In this document: piece by piece, positions 9,365 through 18,729 of the stretch
How the letters are laid out: every line of letters starts with the position of its first letter
Position numbering within the stretch: position 1 is the first letter of the stretch
Assembly (NCBI GenBank): GCA_030267565.1
Contig: BRXU01000011.1
Span: 248,001 to 312,000, forward strand
Source of the DNA: Pleodorina starrii
Lineage: Eukaryota; Chlorophyta; Chlorophyceae; Chlamydomonadales; Volvocaceae
Length of the DNA stretch: 64,000 nucleotides
Reading direction: 5' to 3'
Made by a program: the position numbers and the translations under genes
The notes under the pieces: generated by a model
The model's database searches: none
What the model was told of the DNA's origin: nothing
What the model saw: only the letters and a program-made list of their open reading frames with translations

Positions 9365-11317
9365 ATGGACCCAGTCGACGCGGGCCCGGTCGCTGTGAAG
9401 GTTAAGGTGGCTGCCCCGACCGGCTCCCTGGCCTGCCTCGCGGCCTCATTGGCGCCCGACGGCACCCTGGACCTGGGCCAAATCCCGTTGGAGCCCGGCA
9501 GCCTCGAATCGGTCCCCATCAAAGTGCGCGCTCTGGAAGCCAATAAAGTGGCCTTCCAGCAATATTGGATCCACGGAATCCCGGACAGCATCCAGGACCC
9601 CGAGGGATGCAAAAAGGTGCTCATGGCCGCATACGGCCGGTCGGTGGACACGATCGTGTGGGCCCGACGCTGTGACCACACACATCGCGTGCTGGCTACC
9701 CTGAAAGCGTCTGCAGCACCCCTGCCGGACTCGCTGGACGTCCCCGCCCAGCCCGCACCCAGCCAGCAAGGGGCATACACCCTCAAGGCGGAGCAGCAGT
9801 GGTGGCAACGCTTGGACATCACAATTCCGCGCGCGCCACCGCCCAGCACACGCGTATTGGCTGCCGACAGACAGGCGCGCCAGTGGCACGCTGCCCAGGA
9901 CCTGCACTGGGCGCATCACCTGGTCCGCTTGGAGGCCGAGGCGCGGGCACGTGCCCAACCCACCGGTCGGGCCACAGCACCGCAGGCGGAACACCCCGTG
10001 GACCCCCGGCCAGCGGCGGCAGCCCGAGCGGCAGATACGACCGCGCCACAAAGGACGACCCCCGCAGCACCGGCAACCACACAGGTAGCCGGGACCGCCC
10101 AACAACTGGGCGCGGATGACGCGGCGACCGCCCTGGCCCGGCGGACCGAGGAGATCCGGGAACAAAACGACCGGGAAACCCGGGCCCAGCAGGCAGCGCT
10201 GAAGGAGCAGCTGGGGCTCGAACGGCGGACAGCAGCCGCCGCGGAGCGCGCCGCCGCCGCGGAACGTGCCGCCGCCGCGGAACGTGCCGCCGCCGCGGAG
10301 CGCGCCGCCGCCGCGGAGCGTGCCGCCGCCGCGGAGCGTGCCGCCGCCGCGGAGCGTGCCGCCGCCGCGGAGCGCGCCGCCGCCGCGGAGCGCGCCGCCG
10401 CCGCGGACGCGACCGCTACGGCCGGCACACCCGAAGGCCCTGCCAACACGGCGGCCCTAGCACACGAGGCCGCAGTCCAGGCAGCCACCACGGCAGGCCC
10501 AGCCGACGCGCGGCAACACCAGCAGGAGGAGCAGGCTGCGGCGCCCGCCAATGCGGACTCGGCCGAGGAGCATGCTGCCATCGCAGCGGGACCAGCCGTC
10601 GGTCAGCCACAGCAGCCGCCTCAGCAGCGGCAGCCGCAGCAGCAGCAGTTGACGCCGGCGGCACCCCGGAGAACGCCACGGCAAACCCAGCGTACACCTG
10701 GGGCAGGAGGCAGCTGCCCTACGGGGCTCGCCGCCACTGAGACGCCGACGGCGATGACCCCTGCTGACCCCGGCGCCAGTGTGCAGAAAGAGCGGGGGCG
10801 GCAGCGCTCGCCGTGCGAGACGAGCCCAGAGGAGGCCTCAGCCAGGAAACGACCCAGCCAGGGCCGCTGCATCGCGGACCTGACGGACGCGGAGATCCTG
10901 GCCAGAGCTGATGCCCGCCAGGCAAAAGGTGGCGGCGGATGGACGCGCAAAGCGGGCGAATCGGACGCAGCAGTCGTGCTCCGGCTGCGGGGTCGGAGTG
11001 CCAGGGTGAGAGGCACAGTCGGAGACGCCATGCGCGAAAAGTCCGCCAGCACGCGCCGGAAGCCGGCAGTGGACAGAACCCCCGCCTCGGCCGCCCCCCA
11101 GGCGCACACATGCAGCCCTAGCCCCTCCCAGCGCAGCAGTGCCAGCACCCCCGTGGCCAGCCTGCGTGCATTCAGCCTGGAGCTACGGCTATCCCAGGCC
11201 AGCCAAGACGGCGCCCAGACTAACGCAGACCAACCCCCCCAGGCCCCGGCGGCGGCAACGCCGCTGGCTCCACAGCAAAGAGAGCAGCACGGGGTCAGGG
11301 AGGTCGGGCCCAAATAA
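9365..11317 (+). CDS. LINE ORF1 protein, copy C (650 aa)
   Basis: The amino-acid sequence is identical to ORF1 of copy B: the same RRM-like N-terminal region, nine ERAAAA repeats and a basic C-terminus. It ends 14 nt before the frame of ORF2 begins with GTG. The two frames overlap if the upstream open part of the ORF2 frame is counted. Confidence 0.85.
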   Translation: MDPVDAGPVAVKVKVAAPTGSLACLAASLAPDGTLDLGQIPLEPGSLESVPIKVRALEANKVAFQQYWIHGIPDSIQDPEGCKKVLMAAYGRSVDTIVWARRCDHTHRVLATLKASAAPLPDSLDVPAQPAPSQQGAYTLKAEQQWWQRLDITIPRAPPPSTRVLAADRQARQWHAAQDLHWAHHLVRLEAEARARAQPTGRATAPQAEHPVDPRPAAAARAADTTAPQRTTPAAPATTQVAGTAQQLGADDAATALARRTEEIREQNDRETRAQQAALKEQLGLERRTAAAAERAAAAERAAAAERAAAAERAAAAERAAAAERAAAAERAAAAERAAAAERAAAADATATAGTPEGPANTAALAHEAAVQAATTAGPADARQHQQEEQAAAPANADSAEEHAAIAAGPAVGQPQQPPQQRQPQQQQLTPAAPRRTPRQTQRTPGAGGSCPTGLAATETPTAMTPADPGASVQKERGRQRSPCETSPEEASARKRPSQGRCIADLTDAEILARADARQAKGGGGWTRKAGESDAAVVLRLRGRSARVRGTVGDAMREKSASTRRKPAVDRTPASAAPQAHTCSPSPSQRSSASTPVASLRAFSLELRLSQASQDGAQTNADQPPQAPAAATPLAPQQREQHGVREVGPK

Positions 11318-11331
11318 CCCGGCCACTGCGA

Positions 11332-14300
11332 GTGGCGTCCCATAACATGGGAGGCTTGCGTGTGTGGGAGGCGCGCGCCGCAGCGCGCTTCGAAGCGGCG
11401 ATGCAGCTTTGGGCCCAGCTCCAGCTCGACGTGGTGTGTCTGCAGGAGACTCACCACACCGGGGACCCAGACCGGAGCGCACTGGAGGCGGCCCTAACGG
11501 CCGCCGCCGACCGGCTCCACCAGCCGGGCTGGACCATAGCAGCGCACTCGTACTCAAACAGCCAACACACCGCGGGCGTGGCGATCCTCGTCCGTGCAAA
11601 CCTCCTTCCCCCCCGCGCCATCGAGGCCCTCCCCGCGCCCGCCGGCGTACCCGCGGGGTGGCTCACGGAGTGCAGATTCCAGTGGGGCGGACATCATGTG
11701 CGGGTCTGCAGCGTTTACTTCCCACAGGCCGGGAGGGATGGCGCCGCGGGCCTGCGGCAACAGCTGTGTCAGGCAGGCCTGGCCCCCGCCGCCGCAGATG
11801 CGGCGGCAGATGGCTCGGTACTGCTGTGGTGCGGCGATTTCAACTTTGTGGAGAACCCGGCCCTGGACTGCCCCAGCCCGGACCTGCGCGCAGCAGACGC
11901 GGCCCCATCCATGCAGCTGCAGGAGGCGGCGGCGGCCGCAGGGATGGTGGACAGCTTTCGCACGCTGCACCCCCAGCGCCGTGAGTTCACGTACCTATAC
12001 CGGGGACCGCGGCCTGGGGGCTCCCGCCTGGACCGCATCTACCTGCCTGAGGCGGCCTGCCCATACCTCGCGAAAGCGTACATCAACGTCACCTCGCCGT
12101 CTGACCATCGGCTCGCCATCGCCCACATCGCAGCCCGCCAACCGCCCCCCAACACCAATCTCCCGCGCCGCCTCCGCCTCCACTGCCTAGCGCATGCGGA
12201 CCTGAAACGCAGCCTGGGCGACTGGCTAGACGAGGAAGTGGGAGCGGCCCCCACCGGCGGTGAGCACCCGCAGCAGGCCGTGCTGGACTGGTGGCCGGCG
12301 TTCAAACGCCGGCTCACAGCCCAGGTGGCCCGGCTCAACCGAGAAGCACAAACGCGCCGCGTCCGGCCAGCCGCCAGCGTGCAACAGCTAGCGGCGGCAG
12401 CACAGGAAGCCGCCAGCGCCCTGGACGCCGACCCCTCCAACGAGGAACGGCTGGCGGCGGCAGTGGAGGCGCAGGTGGCAGTGCAGAAGGGCATGCGGGC
12501 CGCGGCCAACGAGGCGGCCCGGGACGCCCGGCGGAACCGGATCAGTGAAGGCGAGCGCCCCTCCCGGGCCCTCACCGCCCTCATCCGGGAACAGAGCGAT
12601 GGCGGCAACGGGGGCGGCCCCGGCCCCTCCATGCTGCGCGACCCCCGCACGGGCCAGCTGGTCAGCGACGCCAGGCGACTGCCGCAGATCATCGCCAACT
12701 TCTGGCAGGACGTCAGCGCCCTGCCATCGGAGGCCGAGCTGCCGGCATCGGTGAAGCAGCAGGCGCAGGCCCAGGTCCTGGAGGCCCTCCGAGACCACCC
12801 GCTGCGACTGCCGGCAGACCCGGAAGACCCAGTCGGCCGGGCCCAAGTGGGCAGCACCGAGGTGGCCGCGGCTCTCAAGGCCACGCCGCGCGGAAAAGCG
12901 CCGGGGTGGGATGGCCTGCCCGCGGAGCTCTACCGGGCCTTCCAGCGACAGTTCGCCCCCCTCCTGGCAGACCTATACACCGCCATCGGCACCACAGGCA
13001 ACATGCCCGCGCGGTTCACCGAGGGCATCATCAAGGTGCTCTATAAAAAGGGCGACCCCACACAGCCAGGCAACTACCGCCCCATCACCCTGCTCAACAC
13101 GGACTACCGCATCCTCGCCAAAGTCATGGCAAATAGGCTTGGCCCCGCCCTGAATGCCGCGATCTCTGCGGAGCAAACGGCCTTCCTCCCGGGGCGACAC
13201 ATTGGCGCCAGCATCTTCACCCTCCGCTACCTTCCCCACCTCCTCCGACGCCAGGGACGCAACGCGCTGGTCGCCTTCCTCGACTTTGCCAAAGCCTACG
13301 ATACGGTCCACCGGGACTTTCTAGTGGCAGCGATGGCGGAGCTGGGCGCGTCCGAACAGCTCCGAAAGTGGGTACAGACGCTGCTGGCGGACACGCAGGC
13401 CCGGGCGCTGGTGGGGGGGAGGCAGTCAGAGCCGGTCAGCATGGCGGCGGGCGTCCGACAAGGCTGCCCGCTCGCCCCGCTGCTCTACCTCTTCGTCGCG
13501 CAAGCGCTGCTGTCATGGCTACAACGCAAGGGACTGGGCATTCGCCTGGACCCAGCAGATGCCGAGCTAACCACGGCGGTGCAGTTTGCGGACGACGGAG
13601 AGGTGTTCCTGGAGGGCGACCACACCGTCCAAGCCTTCCTCGACGCCACGGAGACGTTTGCGCAGGCCACCGGACAGCGGCTAAACCGTGACAAAGTGGA
13701 GCTCCTGAGAGTTGGCCACCTGCCGGCACAGCCGCAGCAGCCACCCCAGCAGCCCCCACCTCAGCAGCCGCCAGGCCCGCCGGAAGCCGGCGCCCAGCTC
13801 CCACCGCCCGCGCCGCCGCCACCAGCACCAGGCCCGCCGCAAGCGCCAGCACCAGCCCATGCGCCCGCAGTGCCAAACATCCAGGGCCTGCGCCTGGTGC
13901 CTGCCGCGACCGCGCTCGGAGCTGGCTTCTCAAATAACCCAACAGGCCAGCAATCCAACTGGCACCGCGCCGGGGAGGAGATCCGCAAGCGGATGCACCG
14001 CGTCACCAGACTTCGGCTGTCGGTGTTCGGCAGATGCAACCTCATATCGGCATACGCCTTACAGATCAGGACGTACCACTGGGAGCACGGCGGCCGAGGA
14101 GGGGGGGAAGAGGCCCGCCAGGTGGAGAGATGGGCAGCACAGGCAGGCGACCGCAGGGTCAGCCCCATGCAGCCATGTCAGCGCCTCACCGGCCTCCCAG
14201 GGCAGCTCATGTGGGGCGCGGCGCGAGACGGCGGATGCGGGCTGCTGCCGCTCACCCTGCACACCCGCGCACGGGAGGCGGTGAAGGCGGCCAAGCTCGC

Positions 14301-15855
14301 CCGGACCGCCAGCCAGCCAGCAGACAACGCCCACTCGTCGGTACGAACGTTCGCCCAGCTGCTCCGTGGCTACCACCCGCTGCTGAGCCCCGGATCCGTG
14401 CTCACCACGGGTGTGGCGCAGGGAGGGATGCCCCACCCAGGAACAGACCCCCTGCCCGCAGACGTCACGACACTCCTCGTCGCCCTCAGCTACCTCCCCC
14501 CCGTGCAAGATGTTGACACGACGCCGCTGCCGGCCGCCGGGGACTGGTGCCTTAATATCCCGCTTTGGGGCAACCCCCTTTTGCCGAACGGTGCGCAACC
14601 GACCAGCGGGGCAGCGGAAGCGGGGGATGCAGCGGACGCGCAGGCGGCAGATCCAGACTTCGCGCCTGAGGAGGAGGACAGGGACATGGCTCCCAACCCG
14701 CTTCCTAGGCCAGGACTAGAGAGCCGCCACAGGCGTCTGGCGGCATGCAGGGCGTTGCGCACGGTGGGTGACCTAATGAGGGTGACGCAGGCCGCCGCAT
14801 CCGCCCCGCGAGCAGCTGGCGAGTGGGAGGCCTGGGTAACAGCCAACCTTGACCCCAGCGACCTGACAGGCTTCAGGCGGACGACGACCATCGACGCCAT
14901 CAACCGCCTCACGGCGGATATTAGCCCGGAATGGCGTGCAGCAGCAGCGACGGTGCTGGCGCACCCGGAACGCGCGGCAGGGCTGGATACGGAGGAGACG
15001 ATACGAGCTCGGTTCGTGGGGCGGGTGGGCTGGCGGTTTGGGGGGTCACTCAGCATCAAGCTGCGCGACCTCTCCGTCCGCCAAGCCACTCAACTGCAGA
15101 TGCAGCCAGTAACGGAGCGCCGAGCCCGCCTGCACGCAGCCTACGAGCGGGAAGCCCGGGAGCAACCCGCAGCGGCAGCAGCAACAGCAGGAGCCCACCC
15201 GCCGGGACATCAGCCAGCCGCCGCCGAAGTGACGCCAGCAGCAGGCGTACTGGCAATGCTCCGGCGAATGTGGCCCATCAAATGGGAGCGCGAACACTTT
15301 GAGACGCTCTGGCGGTTGGCACAGGACGGCGTGCCGCTCCCCGGCAACAGCCACATCAGGGGAGCGGCACCAGAACAATGCAAGTGCGGCGCGTACGGGG
15401 GAGCCGGCCCACACGCATGCTCGCCGCGTGCACACCACTTCTGGGAGTGCCCGGTGGCGCAAGCGGTGGTGCAGCAGATCGCCGCCCACGTGCCCGGGCC
15501 CATCACCCGGGCAAACGTGTGGCTGGCGGAGCCACCGCCAGGCGTGCAGCAGTGCGTGTGGGACGTGATCTGCCTGGCGGCACTCACGGCCATGGAACGG
15601 GCGCGCGTGGGGCTGTGGGCAGTCAGGAACTCGCCTACCGCCCCGGATGCCCCAGACCCAGTCGAGGTGGCCAAGGCGCGCGCAGCGCTAGATTTTTGGC
15701 AGCGTGTGCGGGGGTTTGCGGAGCTAGACGTGCCAAGGCGGGGATGGGAGGGGGTAGGGCCTGACCATCCCATCCTGGCGGTGGTCAACGGCCACTTTCA
15801 GTGTGTGCAGCACGCAGGGATGGGTATGGAGGGAGAGGGAGGGGTCGTGGAGTGA
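11332..15855 (+). CDS. LINE ORF2 polyprotein, copy C
   Basis: Its protein equals copy B throughout its 1,507 residues; the single base difference seen in the proline-rich insert is silent here. All endonuclease landmarks (HN, QET, GDFN, SDH), the FADD reverse-transcriptase motif and the C-terminal zinc-binding motif are present. As in copy B there is no ATG before the catalytic Asn of the endonuclease. Confidence 0.92.
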   Translation: MASHNMGGLRVWEARAAARFEAAMQLWAQLQLDVVCLQETHHTGDPDRSALEAALTAAADRLHQPGWTIAAHSYSNSQHTAGVAILVRANLLPPRAIEALPAPAGVPAGWLTECRFQWGGHHVRVCSVYFPQAGRDGAAGLRQQLCQAGLAPAAADAAADGSVLLWCGDFNFVENPALDCPSPDLRAADAAPSMQLQEAAAAAGMVDSFRTLHPQRREFTYLYRGPRPGGSRLDRIYLPEAACPYLAKAYINVTSPSDHRLAIAHIAARQPPPNTNLPRRLRLHCLAHADLKRSLGDWLDEEVGAAPTGGEHPQQAVLDWWPAFKRRLTAQVARLNREAQTRRVRPAASVQQLAAAAQEAASALDADPSNEERLAAAVEAQVAVQKGMRAAANEAARDARRNRISEGERPSRALTALIREQSDGGNGGGPGPSMLRDPRTGQLVSDARRLPQIIANFWQDVSALPSEAELPASVKQQAQAQVLEALRDHPLRLPADPEDPVGRAQVGSTEVAAALKATPRGKAPGWDGLPAELYRAFQRQFAPLLADLYTAIGTTGNMPARFTEGIIKVLYKKGDPTQPGNYRPITLLNTDYRILAKVMANRLGPALNAAISAEQTAFLPGRHIGASIFTLRYLPHLLRRQGRNALVAFLDFAKAYDTVHRDFLVAAMAELGASEQLRKWVQTLLADTQARALVGGRQSEPVSMAAGVRQGCPLAPLLYLFVAQALLSWLQRKGLGIRLDPADAELTTAVQFADDGEVFLEGDHTVQAFLDATETFAQATGQRLNRDKVELLRVGHLPAQPQQPPQQPPPQQPPGPPEAGAQLPPPAPPPPAPGPPQAPAPAHAPAVPNIQGLRLVPAATALGAGFSNNPTGQQSNWHRAGEEIRKRMHRVTRLRLSVFGRCNLISAYALQIRTYHWEHGGRGGGEEARQVERWAAQAGDRRVSPMQPCQRLTGLPGQLMWGAARDGGCGLLPLTLHTRAREAVKAAKLARTASQPADNAHSSVRTFAQLLRGYHPLLSPGSVLTTGVAQGGMPHPGTDPLPADVTTLLVALSYLPPVQDVDTTPLPAAGDWCLNIPLWGNPLLPNGAQPTSGAAEAGDAADAQAADPDFAPEEEDRDMAPNPLPRPGLESRHRRLAACRALRTVGDLMRVTQAAASAPRAAGEWEAWVTANLDPSDLTGFRRTTTIDAINRLTADISPEWRAAAATVLAHPERAAGLDTEETIRARFVGRVGWRFGGSLSIKLRDLSVRQATQLQMQPVTERRARLHAAYEREAREQPAAAAATAGAHPPGHQPAAAEVTPAAGVLAMLRRMWPIKWEREHFETLWRLAQDGVPLPGNSHIRGAAPEQCKCGAYGGAGPHACSPRAHHFWECPVAQAVVQQIAAHVPGPITRANVWLAEPPPGVQQCVWDVICLAALTAMERARVGLWAVRNSPTAPDAPDPVEVAKARAALDFWQRVRGFAELDVPRRGWEGVGPDHPILAVVNGHFQCVQHAGMGMEGEGGVVE

Positions 15856-16762
15856 GGGGATGAAGGGGCTTTAGGGGTGAGGGAGGGAACTTAGGGCGTC
15901 GAGGCAGGGAGGCGTGAGAGGAGGGGAGGTGGGGGGGTTCCTTTGGGTCCGAGAGGACTTAGGGTGCAGAGACCGCCGCGGGCTGCCTTTTGTAGGCGAG
16001 GGAGGCTTTAGGGAGCGGGTATAGCGAGAGTGAGGCGAGTTGGCGAGGTGCCGCCTAGTGCGAACTATAGCTCCGTCACCTAGCCCGCTGCCGCAAGGCC
16101 CGCTCCCGACCTCCTGCCGCGTCGAGGCCAAGCGGCGCTCTGGAGCTCGGCCTCTAGGGGCCACCCCCCGGCCTCTCCGGGGCCGTCGTAGTAGGAGTAG
16201 TAGTAGGGGTAGGGCGCGCGCTGTCTTGGGTTCTCCTTTGGTGCTGACCGCCCACGAGCCGGACCAAGCTCGGGGCAGGTTCTCAGCGCTTTGTTTTCGC
16301 GCCTAGAGGAGCACCGCCAGCCGGTAGCAGGCCGGCCGGGCGCCCCGGCGCTGCAAGGACTTCAGGGCGGGCAGGACAGCGCGGGCGCCGCGTAGTGCAC
16401 CGGCGCGACTGCTGTTTGTGCGGACGCAGGGCCCAGCTGCCGTATAAGGCAGGCTGTGAGCTCAAGCTTTTGGGGAGCCGCTGCGCCGTACACCCGTATA
16501 TGGGGTATACGACGCAGCCAGCTCTGCGTCGAGCAGGAGGGGGTAGCGGCCCCTCACGCCCTTCTCCCACCGCAAGGGGGAGAGTGCTTAGGCGGTCTTT
16601 CCGTCGGGGCTGGGTTAGCAGCCCCTGGCCAGCGTCAGGGCCCGGTCAGATACTGTAACGACACACACACACACACACACACACACACATCAGCGCACAG
16701 CAGCGCAGCCTGGCGACGGAAAACGGGTCGCCATTACGAAGGTACTAACGTACCGGAGAAGA

Positions 16763-18715
16763 ATGGACCCAGTCGACGCGGGCCCGGTCGCTGTGAAGGT
16801 TAAGGTGGCTGCCCCGACCGGCTCCCTGGCCTGCCTCGCGGCCTCATTGGCGCCCGACGGCACCCTGGACCTGGGCCAAATCCCGTTGGAGCCCGGCAGC
16901 CTCGAATCGGTCCCCATCAAAGTGCGCGCTCTGGAAGCCAATAAAGTGGCCTTCCAGCAATATTGGATCCACGGAATCCCGGACAGCATCCAGGACCCCG
17001 AGGGATGCAAAAAGGTGCTCATGGCCGCATACGGCCGGTCGGTGGACACGATCGTGTGGGCCCGACGCTGTGACCACACACATCGCGTGCTGGCTACCCT
17101 GAAAGCGTCTGCAGCACCCCTGCCGGACTCGCTGGACGTCCCCGCCCAGCCCGCACCCAGCCAGCAAGGGGCATACACCCTCAAGGCGGAGCAGCAGTGG
17201 TGGCAACGCTTGGACATCACAATTCCGCGCGCGCCACCGCCCAGCACACGCGTATTGGCTGCCGACAGACAGGCGCGCCAGTGGCACGCTGCCCAGGACC
17301 TGCACTGGGCGCATCACCTGGTCCGCTTGGAGGCCGAGGCGCGGGCACGTGCCCAACCCACCGGTCGGGCCACAGCACCGCAGGCGGAACACCCCGTGGA
17401 CCCCCGGCCAGCGGCGGCAGCCCGAGCGGCAGATACGACCGCGCCACAAAGGACGACCCCCGCAGCACCGGCAACCACACAGGTAGCCGGGACCGCCCAA
17501 CAACTGGGCGCGGATGACGCGGCGACCGCCCTGGCCCGGCGGACCGAGGAGATCCGGGAACAAAACGACCGGGAAACCCGGGCCCAGCAGGCAGCGCTGA
17601 AGGAGCAGCTGGGGCTCGAACGGCGGACAGCAGCCGCCGCGGAGCGCGCCGCCGCCGCGGAACGTGCCGCCGCCGCGGAACGTGCCGCCGCCGCGGAGCG
17701 CGCCGCCGCCGCGGAGCGTGCCGCCGCCGCGGAGCGTGCCGCCGCCGCGGAGCGTGCCGCCGCCGCGGAGCGCGCCGCCGCCGCGGAGCGCGCCGCCGCC
17801 GCGGACGCGACCGCTACGGCCGGCACACCCGAAGGCCCTGCCAACACGGCGGCCCTAGCACACGAGGCCGCAGTCCAGGCAGCCACCACGGCAGGCCCAG
17901 CCGACGCGCGGCAACACCAGCAGGAGGAGCAGGCTGCGGCGCCCGCCAATGCGGACTCGGCCGAGGAGCATGCTGCCATCGCAGCGGGACCAGCCGTCGG
18001 TCAGCCACAGCAGCCGCCTCAGCAGCGGCAGCCGCAGCAGCAGCAGTTGACGCCGGCGGCACCCCGGAGAACGCCACGGCAAACCCAGCGTACACCTGGG
18101 GCAGGAGGCAGCTGCCCTACGGGGCTCGCCGCCACTGAGACGCCGACGGCGATGACCCCTGCTGACCCCGGCGCCAGTGTGCAGAAAGAGCGGGGGCGGC
18201 AGCGCTCGCCGTGCGAGACGAGCCCAGAGGAGGCCTCAGCCAGGAAACGACCCAGCCAGGGCCGCTGCATCGCGGACCTGACGGACGCGGAGATCCTGGC
18301 CAGAGCTGATGCCCGCCAGGCAAAAGGTGGCGGCGGATGGACGCGCAAAGCGGGCGAATCGGACGCAGCAGTCGTGCTCCGGCTGCGGGGTCGGAGTGCC
18401 AGGGTGAGAGGCACAGTCGGAGACGCCATGCGCGAAAAGTCCGCCAGCACGCGCCGGAAGCCGGCAGTGGACAGAACCCCCGCCTCGGCCGCCCCCCAGG
18501 CGCACACATGCAGCCCTAGCCCCTCCCAGCGCAGCAGTGCCAGCACCCCCGTGGCCAGCCTGCGTGCATTCAGCCTGGAGCTACGGCTATCCCAGGCCAG
18601 CCAAGACGGCGCCCAGACTAACGCAGACCAACCCCCCCAGGCCCCGGCGGCGGCAACGCCGCTGGCTCCACAGCAAAGAGAGCAGCACGGGGTCAGGGAG
18701 GTCGGGCCCAAATAA
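16763..18715 (+). CDS. LINE ORF1 protein, copy D (650 aa)
   Basis: Identical in protein sequence to ORF1 of copies B and C, with nine ERAAAA repeats. The conserved ORF1 contrasts with the changed ORF2 of the same copy. This suggests the ORF2 mutations are recent, or that only part of the unit has been homogenised. Confidence 0.85.
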   Translation: MDPVDAGPVAVKVKVAAPTGSLACLAASLAPDGTLDLGQIPLEPGSLESVPIKVRALEANKVAFQQYWIHGIPDSIQDPEGCKKVLMAAYGRSVDTIVWARRCDHTHRVLATLKASAAPLPDSLDVPAQPAPSQQGAYTLKAEQQWWQRLDITIPRAPPPSTRVLAADRQARQWHAAQDLHWAHHLVRLEAEARARAQPTGRATAPQAEHPVDPRPAAAARAADTTAPQRTTPAAPATTQVAGTAQQLGADDAATALARRTEEIREQNDRETRAQQAALKEQLGLERRTAAAAERAAAAERAAAAERAAAAERAAAAERAAAAERAAAAERAAAAERAAAAERAAAADATATAGTPEGPANTAALAHEAAVQAATTAGPADARQHQQEEQAAAPANADSAEEHAAIAAGPAVGQPQQPPQQRQPQQQQLTPAAPRRTPRQTQRTPGAGGSCPTGLAATETPTAMTPADPGASVQKERGRQRSPCETSPEEASARKRPSQGRCIADLTDAEILARADARQAKGGGGWTRKAGESDAAVVLRLRGRSARVRGTVGDAMREKSASTRRKPAVDRTPASAAPQAHTCSPSPSQRSSASTPVASLRAFSLELRLSQASQDGAQTNADQPPQAPAAATPLAPQQREQHGVREVGPK

Positions 18716-18729
18716 CCCGGCCACTGCGA

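Larger units (their letters stand above)
9291..16688 (+). mobile_element. LINE copy C, complete
   Basis: This is a full unit nearly identical to copy B, directly joined to its AC tail. It has a leader, ORF1 9365-11317, ORF2 11332-15855, a 3' UTR and an (AC)14 tail at 16661-16688. It shares A with copy B at 16399 (9007 in B), where copies A and D have G. At 13812 it has G, like copy D, where copy B has A. Both reading frames and the FADD motif are intact, so this copy could be active. Confidence 0.9.
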